DNA from: Chlorobiota bacterium | GTDB taxonomy: Bacteria > Bacteroidota > Bacteroidia > Bacteroidales > JAADJA01 | Length of the DNA stretch: 20,772 bases | Direction of reading: 5' to 3' | Assembly (NCBI GenBank): GCA_030592565.1 | Contig: JAUVIX010000011.1 | Location: forward strand, 1-20,772 | Shown here: piece after piece, positions 7,166-15,125 of the stretch | Layout of the letters: every line of letters begins with the position of its first letter | Numbering within the stretch: the first letter of the stretch is position 1 | Notes under the pieces: model-generated | Databases searched by the model: none | Told to the model about the DNA's origin: nothing | What the model saw: only the letters and a program-made list of their open reading frames with translations | Program-made: the position numbers and the translations under genes

Positions 7166-7897
7166 ATGGAACAGGAAAAAAAATATCTACTACAAAGCCT
7201 CTACCCTCCTTTAATGTTCATAATCGTGATATGGGTTATTAGGCTTGGCGAAATGTTTTCGGGTGTTGATCTTGGCTTTCTCGGCATATATCCCCAAACA
7301 GCAAAAGGTTTGATCGGACTAGTGACAAGTCCGCTAATACATTCCGGAATCAGCCACCTTTTTGCCAATACTGTTCCTCTGTTTGTCCTTGGTGCCTGCC
7401 TCTTTTATTTCTACAGAGAAATTGCCTTTAAAACATTTGTGTTAATATATTTCCTTACAGGCATTAGCGTCTGGCTGGGTGGCAGAGAAGCTTATCACAT
7501 AGGTGCCTCAGGTGTTGTTTACGGATTAGCCTCTTTTTTGTTTTTTAGCGGAATTTTCAGGCGCGACATAAGGCTTATGGCAATTACAATGTTTGTCACA
7601 TTTATTTACGGCAGTATGGTTTGGGGAGTATTTCCTGAGATGTTTCCTGAAAAGAATATTTCGTGGGAGTCGCATTTATGGGGATTGGTTGTGGGAATGG
7701 TGCTTGCCTTTTATTACAGGAAGGAAGGTCCGCAAAAAAAGAAATATGATTGGGAAGATGAAGAAGATACTGAGGAGGAAGAAATGGAAGCCAAAATAGC
7801 CGCATTTGAAGAGTATTATAATAAAACCAGACCGCAAAAAGATGATCCGGATAATATCAGTATCAAATATCATTTGCGTGATAATCAGGATGAGTAA
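7166..7897 (+). CDS. Rhomboid-family intramembrane serine protease
   Basis: 243 residues from MEQEKKYLLQ. The catalytic dyad is present: Ser115 in HIGASGVVYG and His170 in ESHLWG. The oxyanion/loop motif HxxxN appears as SHLFANTVPL (His64, Asn68). About six hydrophobic segments are seen (roughly 13-30, 48-60, 68-84, 88-104, 112-130, 137-153, 170-184). An unusual acidic, lysine-rich cytoplasmic tail (about 187-243, with EEDTEEEEMEAK) follows the membrane core. The enzyme cleaves transmembrane substrates within the inner membrane; its substrates are unknown. I chose 7166 over the ATG at 7076 because the extra 30 residues are unlike the family and overlap a promoter-like box. The gene diverges from the aminotransferase. 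Confidence 0.88.
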   Translation: MEQEKKYLLQSLYPPLMFIIVIWVIRLGEMFSGVDLGFLGIYPQTAKGLIGLVTSPLIHSGISHLFANTVPLFVLGACLFYFYREIAFKTFVLIYFLTGISVWLGGREAYHIGASGVVYGLASFLFFSGIFRRDIRLMAITMFVTFIYGSMVWGVFPEMFPEKNISWESHLWGLVVGMVLAFYYRKEGPQKKKYDWEDEEDTEEEEMEAKIAAFEEYYNKTRPQKDDPDNISIKYHLRDNQDE

Positions 7898-7907
7898 GTG
7901 TGGGTTT

Positions 7908-8003
7908 TAGATTTGAGAATCAAGATGTGAGATTTTAGAGTCAAGATGAAAAATTTAAAGACAAGATATGAGATAAAAGACTTGATATGTGATAAAAAAG
8001 AGT
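7908..8003. repeat. Degenerate short tandem repeats
   Basis: Between the rhomboid and aat genes there is a run of about five decayed units of roughly 18-20 bases built on GAT(T)TGAGA-TCAAGAT-like text (for example GAGAATCAAGATGTGAGAT, then GAGTCAAGATGAAAAAT). No coding frame is seen. It looks like slippage-expanded spacer DNA. Confidence 0.45.
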
Positions 8004-8065
8004 AAAAGATAACTATTAACTTAAGATCGCAAACAATTGATTTGATTTTTGGAGTTTTGATTTAT

Positions 8066-8740
8066 ATGCCGGTTTACGCTTTAAATAAAGAGATTATTTT
8101 TCCTGATCCCAATCTTGCAGACGAGCAAGGCCTACTGGCAATAGGCGGAGACCTTACTCCTGAAAGATTGGTTTTGGCCTACGCTAATGGTATATTCCCC
8201 TGGTATTCTAATGGTGACCCGATTTTGTGGTGGTCACCCGATCCAAGAATGATTCTTTATCCAGCTGATTTTATAATGTCTAAAAGTTTTCTACAGACTC
8301 TCAGAAACAGTAATTTTGAAGTAAAATTTGATACTGATTTTAAAAATGTGATAGACAAATGTGCAAAAGTGCCAAGGTATGGAGAAGATGGAACATGGAT
8401 CACTGATGAGATGAAACAGGCCTATTATAGTTTACATAAAACAGGTCTTGCTCATTCTGTTGAGACTTATCGCAACAATAAACTGGTAGGTGGACTATAC
8501 GGAATTTCGCTCGGGCGTGCATTTTTCGGAGAATCAATGTTCCATATTGATAGGGACGCATCAAAAGTGGCTTTGTATTATCTTGTCGAAAAAGCAAAAG
8601 AGTGGAAATTCCGGTTTATAGATGCACAGATTGAAACAGACCATCTCAAAAGTCTTGGAGCAATCAGTATTTCAAGGGTCGACTATCTGAATATCCTTAA
8701 AGAAGTAATAAAATGGCCAACCAAAAGGGGAAAATGGTAA
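8066..8740 (+). CDS. aat: Leucyl/phenylalanyl-tRNA--protein transferase
   Basis: 224 residues with family hallmarks: FPDPNLADEQGLLAIGGDL near the N-terminus, YANGIFPWY, ILWWSPDPRM, then GLYGISLGRAFFGESMF and the acceptor-site end FIDAQI. The enzyme transfers Leu or Phe from aminoacyl-tRNA to proteins with N-terminal Arg or Lys in the cytosol, marking them for ClpS-ClpAP degradation (N-degron pathway). I start at the ATG at 8066 (MPVYALNKEI), as GGAG lies 11 nt upstream; the ATG at 8042 would add an eight-residue extension overlapping that site. No clpS or clpA is in the window. The gene ends 32 nt before guaD and probably shares its transcript. Confidence 0.93.
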   Translation: MPVYALNKEIIFPDPNLADEQGLLAIGGDLTPERLVLAYANGIFPWYSNGDPILWWSPDPRMILYPADFIMSKSFLQTLRNSNFEVKFDTDFKNVIDKCAKVPRYGEDGTWITDEMKQAYYSLHKTGLAHSVETYRNNKLVGGLYGISLGRAFFGESMFHIDRDASKVALYYLVEKAKEWKFRFIDAQIETDHLKSLGAISISRVDYLNILKEVIKWPTKRGKW

Positions 8741-8772
8741 ATTTGTAAAATTAATTATAGATTAATGGTTGG

Positions 8773-9252
8773 ATGATGGAAAAAGAAAAAATAAAATTTA
8801 TGGGTGAAGCCCTCAGGCTGGCAAAAGATAATTTGAAACTGAAAAATGGAGGACCCTTTGGAGCTGTGGTCGTCAAAGACGGAGAGATTATTGGCAAAGG
8901 GATGAACACGGTTACCTCCCACAATGACCCCACAGCGCATGCTGAAATAAATGCTATTCGTGAAGCCTGCGAACATCTTGGAACATTTCAACTGGACGGA
9001 TGTGAAATTTATTCCAGTTGTGAGCCCTGCCCGATGTGTCTTGGAGCAATCTACTGGGCACGTCCCGCAAAGCTATATTTTGCAGCAGGCAGGGAAGATG
9101 CTTCTGATGCAGGTTTTGACGACTCTTTTATATATGATGAATTGAAACTGCCAATAAGCAGCCGTAAGATACCCACAGAACAGATTATGAAAGATGAGGC
9201 TGCCGTAGTTTTTAGAAAATGGATTAATCTTGACTCAAAGACAGAATACTGA
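8773..9252 (+). CDS. guaD: Guanine deaminase (cytidine-deaminase fold)
   Basis: 159 residues. The zinc-dependent deaminase signature is complete: NDPTAHAEI (His56 zinc ligand, Glu58 proton shuttle) and CEPCPMCLGAIYWARP (Cys86 and Cys89 zinc ligands). The GGPFGAVVVKDG strand and the downstream AGFDDSFIYDEL and C-terminal KTEY match Bacillus GuaD closely, including its domain-swapped C-terminal tail. It converts guanine to xanthine and ammonia in the cytosol. A tRNA adenosine deaminase (TadA) is the main alternative, but the NDPTAHAE, FDDSFIY and terminal xxEY features favour guanine deaminase. Two adjacent ATGs (8773 and 8776) are possible starts. It overlaps the next gene by one base (TGATG), indicating translational coupling. 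Confidence 0.88.
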   Translation: MMEKEKIKFMGEALRLAKDNLKLKNGGPFGAVVVKDGEIIGKGMNTVTSHNDPTAHAEINAIREACEHLGTFQLDGCEIYSSCEPCPMCLGAIYWARPAKLYFAAGREDASDAGFDDSFIYDELKLPISSRKIPTEQIMKDEAAVVFRKWINLDSKTEY

Positions 9253-9734
9253 TGACACTTGATGTAATTTTAATAATAATAGGTTCCGTTCTGGTCTTTA
9301 TCGGGATTATCGGATGCATCCTGCCCGTACTTCCCGGCCAGATATTAAGTTGGATAGCGCTTCTGCTGTTGCAGTTTACCTCCGAACCGCCTTTCACCGC
9401 AAAATTTATTGTGATATGGGCTTTAGTAACAACAGGAGTGACACTTCTCGATTACATTGTGCCGATGTGGGGAACAAAAAAGTTCGGAGGCACAAGAGCA
9501 GGTGTCTGGGGGGCTGGAATAGGAGTAGTTGCAGGAATATTTTTATTCCCACCAATCGGATTGATTGTGGGGCCATTCCTCGGTGCTGTCATTGGGGAAC
9601 TTATAAACGGAGCCAAAGGTAATGATGCCTTAAAAGCCGGGTTAGGCTCTTTCCTCGGTTTCATTGCCGGAACTTTTATGAAACTTGCAATATCTCTCAT
9701 AATGGGCTATTATTTTGTAGTTAATGCTTTTTAG
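9252..9734 (+). CDS. DUF456 domain membrane protein
   Basis: 160 residues, nearly all hydrophobic and glycine-rich, with about five membrane segments (roughly 4-24, 26-42, 50-70, 86-120, 128-158). The DUF456 pattern is visible: GCILPVLPGQILSW near the N-terminus, LDYIVPMWGTKKFGGTRAGVWGA in the middle and GPFLGAVIGELINGA. The family is widespread in bacterial inner membranes and has no established function. The ATG overlaps the guaD stop by one base, so it is the third gene of an aat-guaD-DUF456 transcript; nothing else ties it to purine metabolism. Confidence 0.9.
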   Translation: MTLDVILIIIGSVLVFIGIIGCILPVLPGQILSWIALLLLQFTSEPPFTAKFIVIWALVTTGVTLLDYIVPMWGTKKFGGTRAGVWGAGIGVVAGIFLFPPIGLIVGPFLGAVIGELINGAKGNDALKAGLGSFLGFIAGTFMKLAISLIMGYYFVVNAF

Positions 9735-9746
9735 TGCCTATATTTG
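9714..9746 (+). promoter_or_regulatory. Candidate Bacteroidota promoter at end of DUF456 gene
   Basis: TTTG (9714-9717), 21 bases, then TATATTTG (9739-9746) fits the TTTG/TAnnTTTG layout. It could drive the nucleotide-sugar genes at 10060 through a leader of about 300 nt that contains the inverted repeats. Confidence 0.4.
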
Positions 9747-9783
9747 CAATTTATTTAATGAATTTTGTGGAAAGTTTACCTCG

Positions 9784-9977
9784 CAGTTACAAACTGTGAA
9801 GTTGGGTTACAAATTGTGTAGGACTTCTGGTAACCCCGTAGGGGCATAGCCGTCAACTTAAGAGTTATTTTGTTGATGATTGTCAGATTTCACCTCACCC
9901 TGTCCCTCTCCTCAAGGAGAGGGAAGAAGCTATCGCGCAGGCCTTTCCTCTCCCATTGGGAGAGGACTAAGGTGAGG
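9784..9977. repeat. Intergenic repeat cluster: direct repeats and a cloverleaf-like inverted repeat
   Basis: The 325-bp space 9735-10059 has no gene. It holds two near-identical 13-mers, GTTACAAACTGTG (9786-9798) and GTTACAAATTGTG (9806-9818), the first inside a CAGTT-ACA-AACTG hairpin; a CCCC-GTA-GGGG hairpin (9834-9844); and a large element at 9893-9977. In the latter, outer arms CCTCACC and GGTGAGG enclose two perfect 8-bp hairpins, CCCTCTCC-TCAA-GGAGAGGG (9904-9923) and CCTCTCCC-ATT-GGGAGAGG (9947-9965), giving a three-way junction. These look like dispersed repetitive palindromes, with no protein. Confidence 0.65.
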
Positions 9978-10059
9978 GGTACAACATTATTGTCGTTTCT
10001 GTAGCCTGCGAAGGAAACAAGCAAAAATTGTGACAAAACAAAAATAATTGATATACAAC

Positions 10060-10998
10060 ATGAAAAAAAGGATATTAGTAACCGGTGGTGCAGGGTTTCT
10101 TGGCTCGCACCTTTGCGAAAGACTTCTGAATGAAGGCAATGAAGTTATCAGCCTTGATAACTATTTCACAGGAAGTAAAGAAAACATTGTCCACCTGATG
10201 GATAACCCTTACTTCGAGGTGGTACGCCATGATGTTACAATGCCATTTTTTATTGAGGTTGACGAGATTTATAATCTTGCCTGTCCTGCTTCACCCATTC
10301 ATTATCAGTATAACGCCATAAAAACCATTAAAACTTCGGTGATGGGAGCTATTAATATGCTTGGTCTTGCAAAAAGGGTCAAGGCAAAAATTTTACAAGC
10401 TTCCACAAGCGAGGTTTACGGAGATCCGAAAGTACATCCACAAAAGGAAGACTACTGGGGTCATGTCAATCCGATAGGAATACGCTCTTGTTATGACGAA
10501 GGTAAACGTTGTGCCGAATCGCTTTTTTTTAGCTATTACAGGCAAAATGATGTCAGGATAAAAGTGATGAGGATATTCAATACTTATGGCCCACGAATGC
10601 ATCCAAACGACGGTAGGGTCATCTCCAACTTCATAGTACAGTCTCTTAAAAATGAAGATATTCCAATATATGGCGATGGTTTTCAAACAAGAAGTTTCTG
10701 TTATGTTGACGACCTTTTGGAAGGAATGGTCAGACTAATGAACACTCCGGAATCATTCACAGGTCCTGTTAATGTTGGCAATCCCAATGAGTTTACTATC
10801 AAACAACTTGCGGAACTCGTTATAAAAATGACAGGTTCAAAATCAAAACTTATTTTTCAACCACTTCCCCAGGATGATCCGTTACAGCGTCAGCCTGATA
10901 TTTCTCTCGCTAAAAAGGAGCTGGACTGGGAGCCTTTCATAAATCTTGAAGAAGGCCTAGAAAAAACAATAGATTATTTCAAAAAGATAATAAAATAG
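10060..10998 (+). CDS. UDP-glucuronate decarboxylase (UDP-xylose synthase), extended SDR
   Basis: 312 residues. The Rossmann NAD-binding motif TGGAGFLG (8-15) is followed by the UXS-type segments NLACPASPIHYQYNAIKTIKT, STSEVYGDP (Glu118, implicated in decarboxylation in this family), and the SDR catalytic pair Tyr145 and Lys149 in SCYDEGKR. TYGPRMHPNDGRVISNFI and the FQTRSFCYVDDL stretch complete the substrate site. It converts UDP-glucuronate to UDP-xylose with enzyme-bound NAD+ in the cytosol. I start at 10060 (MKKRILVTGG) rather than 10048, since the former begins directly at the first beta strand. Seven bases separate it from the dTDP-4-dehydrorhamnose reductase gene, so both are probably co-transcribed for cell-surface glycan synthesis. 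Confidence 0.9.
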   Translation: MKKRILVTGGAGFLGSHLCERLLNEGNEVISLDNYFTGSKENIVHLMDNPYFEVVRHDVTMPFFIEVDEIYNLACPASPIHYQYNAIKTIKTSVMGAINMLGLAKRVKAKILQASTSEVYGDPKVHPQKEDYWGHVNPIGIRSCYDEGKRCAESLFFSYYRQNDVRIKVMRIFNTYGPRMHPNDGRVISNFIVQSLKNEDIPIYGDGFQTRSFCYVDDLLEGMVRLMNTPESFTGPVNVGNPNEFTIKQLAELVIKMTGSKSKLIFQPLPQDDPLQRQPDISLAKKELDWEPFINLEEGLEKTIDYFKKIIK

Positions 10999-11005
10999 CT
11001 TTTTT

Positions 11006-11872
11006 ATGAAAGTTTTGGTAACAGGCAGCAACGGGCAACTTGGGATGTCAATCAAAAAACTGGCACCCGCATTTAAGGATTTCAATTTTGAATATACTGA
11101 CGTTGAGGAACTGGACATCACAAACTATGATGATATCAACAAATTCATTGCTGAAACAAAACCGGATGCTATAATAAACTGCGCCGCATATACTGCCGTT
11201 GACAAAGCAGAGGAGGAGCCCGACAAAGCACTTCTTTTGAATGTAACCGCTTCGGGATTACTTGCAAAGGCTACTTCTGAAAATAATATTCTCCTCATTC
11301 ATATTTCAACTGACTTTATTTTCAATGATGTTTCCAAAAACCCAATCAAGGAAGATGAAAAACCTGAACCACAAAGTGTTTATGCCAAAACGAAAGCAGA
11401 CGGAGAGCAGGAGATAATCAAAAATTCAAAGAGGGCTGTCATTTTCCGTACTTCGTGGCTCTATTCTGAGTTCGGGCATAACTTTGTAAAAACCATTCTG
11501 AGGCTTACTAAGGAGAGGCCGGAAATAAATGTTGTGGATGACCAGATTGGAACTCCCACTTATGCAACTGACCTTGCCGAAACCATTTTGAAACTTTTAC
11601 CCGAATTGATTAAACTACCCCAGGGAACTGAAATTCTGCACTATTCCAATGAAGAAACAGCAAGCTGGTACGATTTTGCAAAGGAGATAGTGGAACAAAG
11701 CGGACTTGATTGTAAAGTAAAACCAATCTCCACCGAACAATATCCTTTACCGGCAAAACGTCCGGCATACAGTGTTTTGGACAAATCGAAAATAAAGACA
11801 AAATATGGCATTGAGATTCCGGACTGGAAGGAGAGCCTTGGTAGAAGTCTTGGTGTTCTAAATAAAATGTAA
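11006..11872 (+). CDS. rfbD: dTDP-4-dehydrorhamnose reductase
   Basis: 288 residues, normal for RmlD/RfbD. The nucleotide-binding GSNGQLG (7-13), INCAAYTAVDKAEEEP, the ISTDFIFND strand (Thr102) and the catalytic Tyr126/Lys130 in VYAKTKADGE are all present, followed by RTSWLYSEFGHNFVKTIL and QIGTPTYATDLA. It reduces dTDP-4-keto-rhamnose to dTDP-L-rhamnose with NAD(P)H, the last step of rhamnose donor synthesis. The rest of the rhamnose pathway (rfbA, rfbB, rfbC) is not in the window; instead it is paired with a UDP-glucuronate decarboxylase seven bases upstream. It converges with the TlpA-like gene downstream. Confidence 0.93.
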   Translation: MKVLVTGSNGQLGMSIKKLAPAFKDFNFEYTDVEELDITNYDDINKFIAETKPDAIINCAAYTAVDKAEEEPDKALLLNVTASGLLAKATSENNILLIHISTDFIFNDVSKNPIKEDEKPEPQSVYAKTKADGEQEIIKNSKRAVIFRTSWLYSEFGHNFVKTILRLTKERPEINVVDDQIGTPTYATDLAETILKLLPELIKLPQGTEILHYSNEETASWYDFAKEIVEQSGLDCKVKPISTEQYPLPAKRPAYSVLDKSKIKTKYGIEIPDWKESLGRSLGVLNKM

Positions 11873-11978
11873 AACCCAATTTCATTGATATCTGTCGTTC
11901 CTTTCTAATAAAATTAGACCAACAATAATAATCTTGAGTTCAACAAATACCGCAGATCGGTATAACAGAACCCTGGAT

Positions 11979-13142
11979 CTACTTCTCTCCGATTTCCAAA
12001 AAATCAAGTTCCCCTCGTACTTTTTTAAAACCTATTCCATATTCATTCGCAAGAGTTTCTTTTGCTTCTTCAAAATCATTTACGGGAAGCATTATATCAA
12101 ACCTCATATTATTATTTTTATCGGTTTCGGTTAATACTCCGTATTTATCTTCAAAAAGCTGCTTTATCCCTTCTAACGTGATACCTCTCGCTTCCCAGTT
12201 ATCAAACCTGAAAGTTATTCCTGTGCCCGGTTGGTTGGATTTATGCATACTGGCAAGTGAATCGTTCACAACTGATAATAAATAATAAACAGTATCCACT
12301 TTTATTTCGTTTAAACCGGAGCCCAATGCATCGGGTAAAAGATATTTTATAATTTCAGGACAATTTGCTGCCGTAACGTAATCTTTATCAGCCTTCAATG
12401 TTATATCATACCTCTTTTTCAACAACGAGGAGTCATTTTTGATCATCCTTGATTTCCCGATTTTGGAATACTGCTCTAAAATATCACCAAGGTTTTTATT
12501 ATAAATATTGATATCCCAGGGATAGGTATGTGTGTATGACGATTGCGGGTCGTGTGTAGTATTTTCTGTTATTGTGAAAGTATAGGCCTGTGACGAGGTT
12601 TTTGTTTCGTTTTCTTTAACAACATCCAGGCTTTGCCCGGTATCCCTGCCAGTAAAAAAATCCAGTACTTCTTCGCTTAGCTGAAATGGCGATCCGTCCC
12701 AGGCAATTCTGTTATCTCCAGTAATTACAAAAGTATGAGGATAGCCGGTTACCCCAAAGGCTTTAATTACTCTCTCCTGAACATCAGAACCTACAGGATA
12801 ATACAATATATTCTCGGAAAGAAAATCTTTCAGAACTCCTTCAAATTCAAATGATATTGAGAGAAAGACCACATCAGGATATTTTTTTGCCAGAGAATTC
12901 AGATGCGGAATGGATGCAACGCAGGGAGCACACTTTGTAAACCAAAAATCAAGAACAATAACTTTCCCTTTCAAATCGTCAGGGATTTTACGCTTAACAT
13001 CAAAATTCTCAACCAGAATTTCCGGATATATCCATTTTTCAATTTCAATTTTCGGTGCCGGTTTACCTATCTCCGTTTTCTGTGCGTAACCGGCAGAAAT
13101 AATAAAGACGGAAATGATCAGAAGCTTTATTGGTTTTTTCAT
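11979..13142 (-). CDS. Exported TlpA-like thioredoxin with C-terminal DUF3738-like region
   Basis: 387 residues. A signal peptide (1-20, ending AGYA before QKTEIG) exports it. Residues about 25-165 are a TlpA/AhpC-type thioredoxin fold: GKPAP at the start, VIVLDFWFTKCAPC with the redox pair Cys71-Cys74, and the cis-proline motif VTGYPHTFVI. The C-terminal 200 residues lack cysteines matching a second active site; TDKNNNMRFDIMLP followed by a NEYGIGFKKVRGELDFLEI tail resembles the DUF3738 domain (TIGR03435 proteins), a call I make only tentatively. The likely role is periplasmic or extracytoplasmic thiol-disulfide exchange. It is transcribed alone, diverging from the phosphohexomutase gene and converging on rfbD. 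Confidence 0.85.
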   Translation of the reverse strand: MKKPIKLLIISVFIISAGYAQKTEIGKPAPKIEIEKWIYPEILVENFDVKRKIPDDLKGKVIVLDFWFTKCAPCVASIPHLNSLAKKYPDVVFLSISFEFEGVLKDFLSENILYYPVGSDVQERVIKAFGVTGYPHTFVITGDNRIAWDGSPFQLSEEVLDFFTGRDTGQSLDVVKENETKTSSQAYTFTITENTTHDPQSSYTHTYPWDINIYNKNLGDILEQYSKIGKSRMIKNDSSLLKKRYDITLKADKDYVTAANCPEIIKYLLPDALGSGLNEIKVDTVYYLLSVVNDSLASMHKSNQPGTGITFRFDNWEARGITLEGIKQLFEDKYGVLTETDKNNNMRFDIMLPVNDFEEAKETLANEYGIGFKKVRGELDFLEIGEK

Positions 13143-13270
13143 TGGCTGATTATCTTAATTTATGAATTTTGTTAAATAAATCTATTTTGATGCAAATAAA
13201 AAAAAATACTTTTAACATTACTTTGCTAAAAAATTATAACTATATTTACATCCATTGCTCAAATTTTAAA

Positions 13271-13278
13271 TACTTTTG
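13271..13278 (+). promoter_or_regulatory. Probable -7 box of the phosphohexomutase gene
   Basis: TACTTTTG matches TAnnTTTG exactly and is followed by CCAAAC. It would start transcription about 40 nt before the ATG at 13324. The -33 element is only weakly matched. Confidence 0.4.
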
Positions 13279-13323
13279 CCAAACATTTAGTTTTCAACAA
13301 AGAAACCAATAAAAACTTAAAAT

Positions 13324-15066
13324 ATGGAAAATAATAAGATAGCTCCTGAAATACTCAAAAGGGCACAGGTGTGGCTTGATGGTAATTATGACAAGGAAAC
13401 GAAAGCCGAAATAAGAAATATGATTGAAAACGATCCGGAAGGACTGACTGAAGCTTTTTATAAAGACCTTGAATTTGGAACTGGAGGACTTAGGGGCATA
13501 ATGGGAGTTGGGACAAACAGGATGAACAAATATACGGTTGGGATGGCAACACAGGGACTTGCAAACTACCTGAAGAAGATGTTCCCCAATAATAAAACCA
13601 TCAATATTGCCATTGCAACAGACTCAAGAAACAAGAATACTTTCTTTGCTAATACTACAGCAAACGTTATGTCGGCAAACGGTATTATGGTCTATCTGTT
13701 TGATGAACAAAGGCCTACTCCAGAGCTCTCATTTACTATCAGACATCTTGGCTGTCAGGCAGGAATTGTCATTACAGCCTCACACAATCCACCGGAATAC
13801 AACGGTTACAAAGCTTACTGGGAAGATGGCGGACAGTTGGTCGCTCCACATGATAAGAATGTAATTGATGAGGTGAAAAAAATAACAGACATTAATGATG
13901 TTAAGTTTGAAAGAAATGGTGACCTCATCGAGGTTATTGGCGACGAGATTGACAGCATATATATTAAAAAGATAAAAGGCCTGTCATTATCACCTGAAAT
14001 CATAAAGAGACAAAAGAATATGAAGATAGTTTACACACCTATCCACGGTTCTGGTGTGAAGCTTGTTCCCGAAAGTTTAAACGCTTTTGGATTTGAAAAT
14101 GTTATTAATGTGCCTGAACAGGATATTCCTGATGGCAACTTCCCAACAGTTAAATCTCCGAACCCCGAAGAGCCGGCAGCACTGGCAATGGCCCTGGATA
14201 AGGCACGCGAAGTGGATGCTGCTATCGTTATGGCTACAGACCCCGATGCCGACCGTGTGGGAATTGCTGTCAAAAATGATAAGGGTGAATTCGTGCTTCT
14301 AAATGGAAACCAAACTGCAACACTGCTTATCAATTATCTCCTGAAAAAATGGAAAGAAAACGGACTGGTTACAGGTAATGAGTATATCGTAAAAACAATC
14401 GTTACTTCTGAAATACTTAAAGATATTGCAGATAAAAACGGAATTGAGACCTATGACACTCTTACCGGATTCAAGTACATTGCTGAAATTATCAGACTGC
14501 TCGAAGGTAAGAAAACATTTATTGGCGGTGGAGAGGAGAGTTACGGCTACCTCGTGGGTGATTTTGTAAGAGATAAGGATGCGGTTATCTCCTGTTGTAT
14601 GATCGCCGAAACCGCTGCCTGGGCTGCTGATCAGGGAAAAACACTTTACGATTTGCTTCCAGATATTTATGTTGAATTCGGATTTTATAAAGAGAGACTG
14701 CTTTCGATAGTAAGAAAAGGAAAGGCCGGTGCAGAGGAGATTCAAAAGATGATGGAAGAGTACAGAGCCAATCCGCCGAAACAGATAAACGGTTCGGGTG
14801 TGGTTATGATAAAGGATTATCTGATTTGCAAGGAGTTTGATATTTCAACAGGTGAAGAAAAGGATATCGACCTACCCAAATCGAATGTTTTACAATTTTT
14901 CCTGAAAGACGGAAGCAAAATTTCCATCAGACCTTCGGGAACAGAACCAAAGATTAAATTCTACTTTAGTGTAAAAGACCAACTGGAAAGCAGGGAGAAA
15001 TTTGAAGAAGTGAATGATATGTTGGAAAAAAGGATTGATGATATTATTGAGGATTTGGGGTTTTAA
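13324..15066 (+). CDS. Phosphoglucomutase/phosphomannomutase (alpha-D-phosphohexomutase)
   Basis: 580 residues, the size of the PgcA-type long phosphohexomutases. All four domain signatures are present: the phosphoserine loop TASHNPPEYNGYK (catalytic Ser153), the Mg-binding loop TDPDADR (Asp306, Asp308, Asp310), the sugar-binding loop GGGEESYG (401-408) and the phosphate-binding loop RPSGTEPKIKFYF (536-548). FGTGGLRGIMGVGTNRMN near residue 51 is also typical. It interconverts hexose 1- and 6-phosphates in the cytosol, supplying glucose-1-phosphate or mannose-1-phosphate to nucleotide-sugar synthesis and glycogen metabolism. The sequence alone does not decide glucose versus mannose preference. 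Its own promoter-like box lies upstream, and the next gene begins 59 nt after its stop. Confidence 0.93.
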   Translation: MENNKIAPEILKRAQVWLDGNYDKETKAEIRNMIENDPEGLTEAFYKDLEFGTGGLRGIMGVGTNRMNKYTVGMATQGLANYLKKMFPNNKTINIAIATDSRNKNTFFANTTANVMSANGIMVYLFDEQRPTPELSFTIRHLGCQAGIVITASHNPPEYNGYKAYWEDGGQLVAPHDKNVIDEVKKITDINDVKFERNGDLIEVIGDEIDSIYIKKIKGLSLSPEIIKRQKNMKIVYTPIHGSGVKLVPESLNAFGFENVINVPEQDIPDGNFPTVKSPNPEEPAALAMALDKAREVDAAIVMATDPDADRVGIAVKNDKGEFVLLNGNQTATLLINYLLKKWKENGLVTGNEYIVKTIVTSEILKDIADKNGIETYDTLTGFKYIAEIIRLLEGKKTFIGGGEESYGYLVGDFVRDKDAVISCCMIAETAAWAADQGKTLYDLLPDIYVEFGFYKERLLSIVRKGKAGAEEIQKMMEEYRANPPKQINGSGVVMIKDYLICKEFDISTGEEKDIDLPKSNVLQFFLKDGSKISIRPSGTEPKIKFYFSVKDQLESREKFEEVNDMLEKRIDDIIEDLGF

Positions 15067-15125
15067 TTAGCGTCGGATAGCAATTTATTTATTCTTAAAT
15101 ACGTTTTAATTGGAAATTCCATATT

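Noticed and set aside
7908..8003. CRISPR array
   Set aside because: The repeat units are degenerate and contiguous, with no constant repeats separated by unique spacers, and no cas genes are present.
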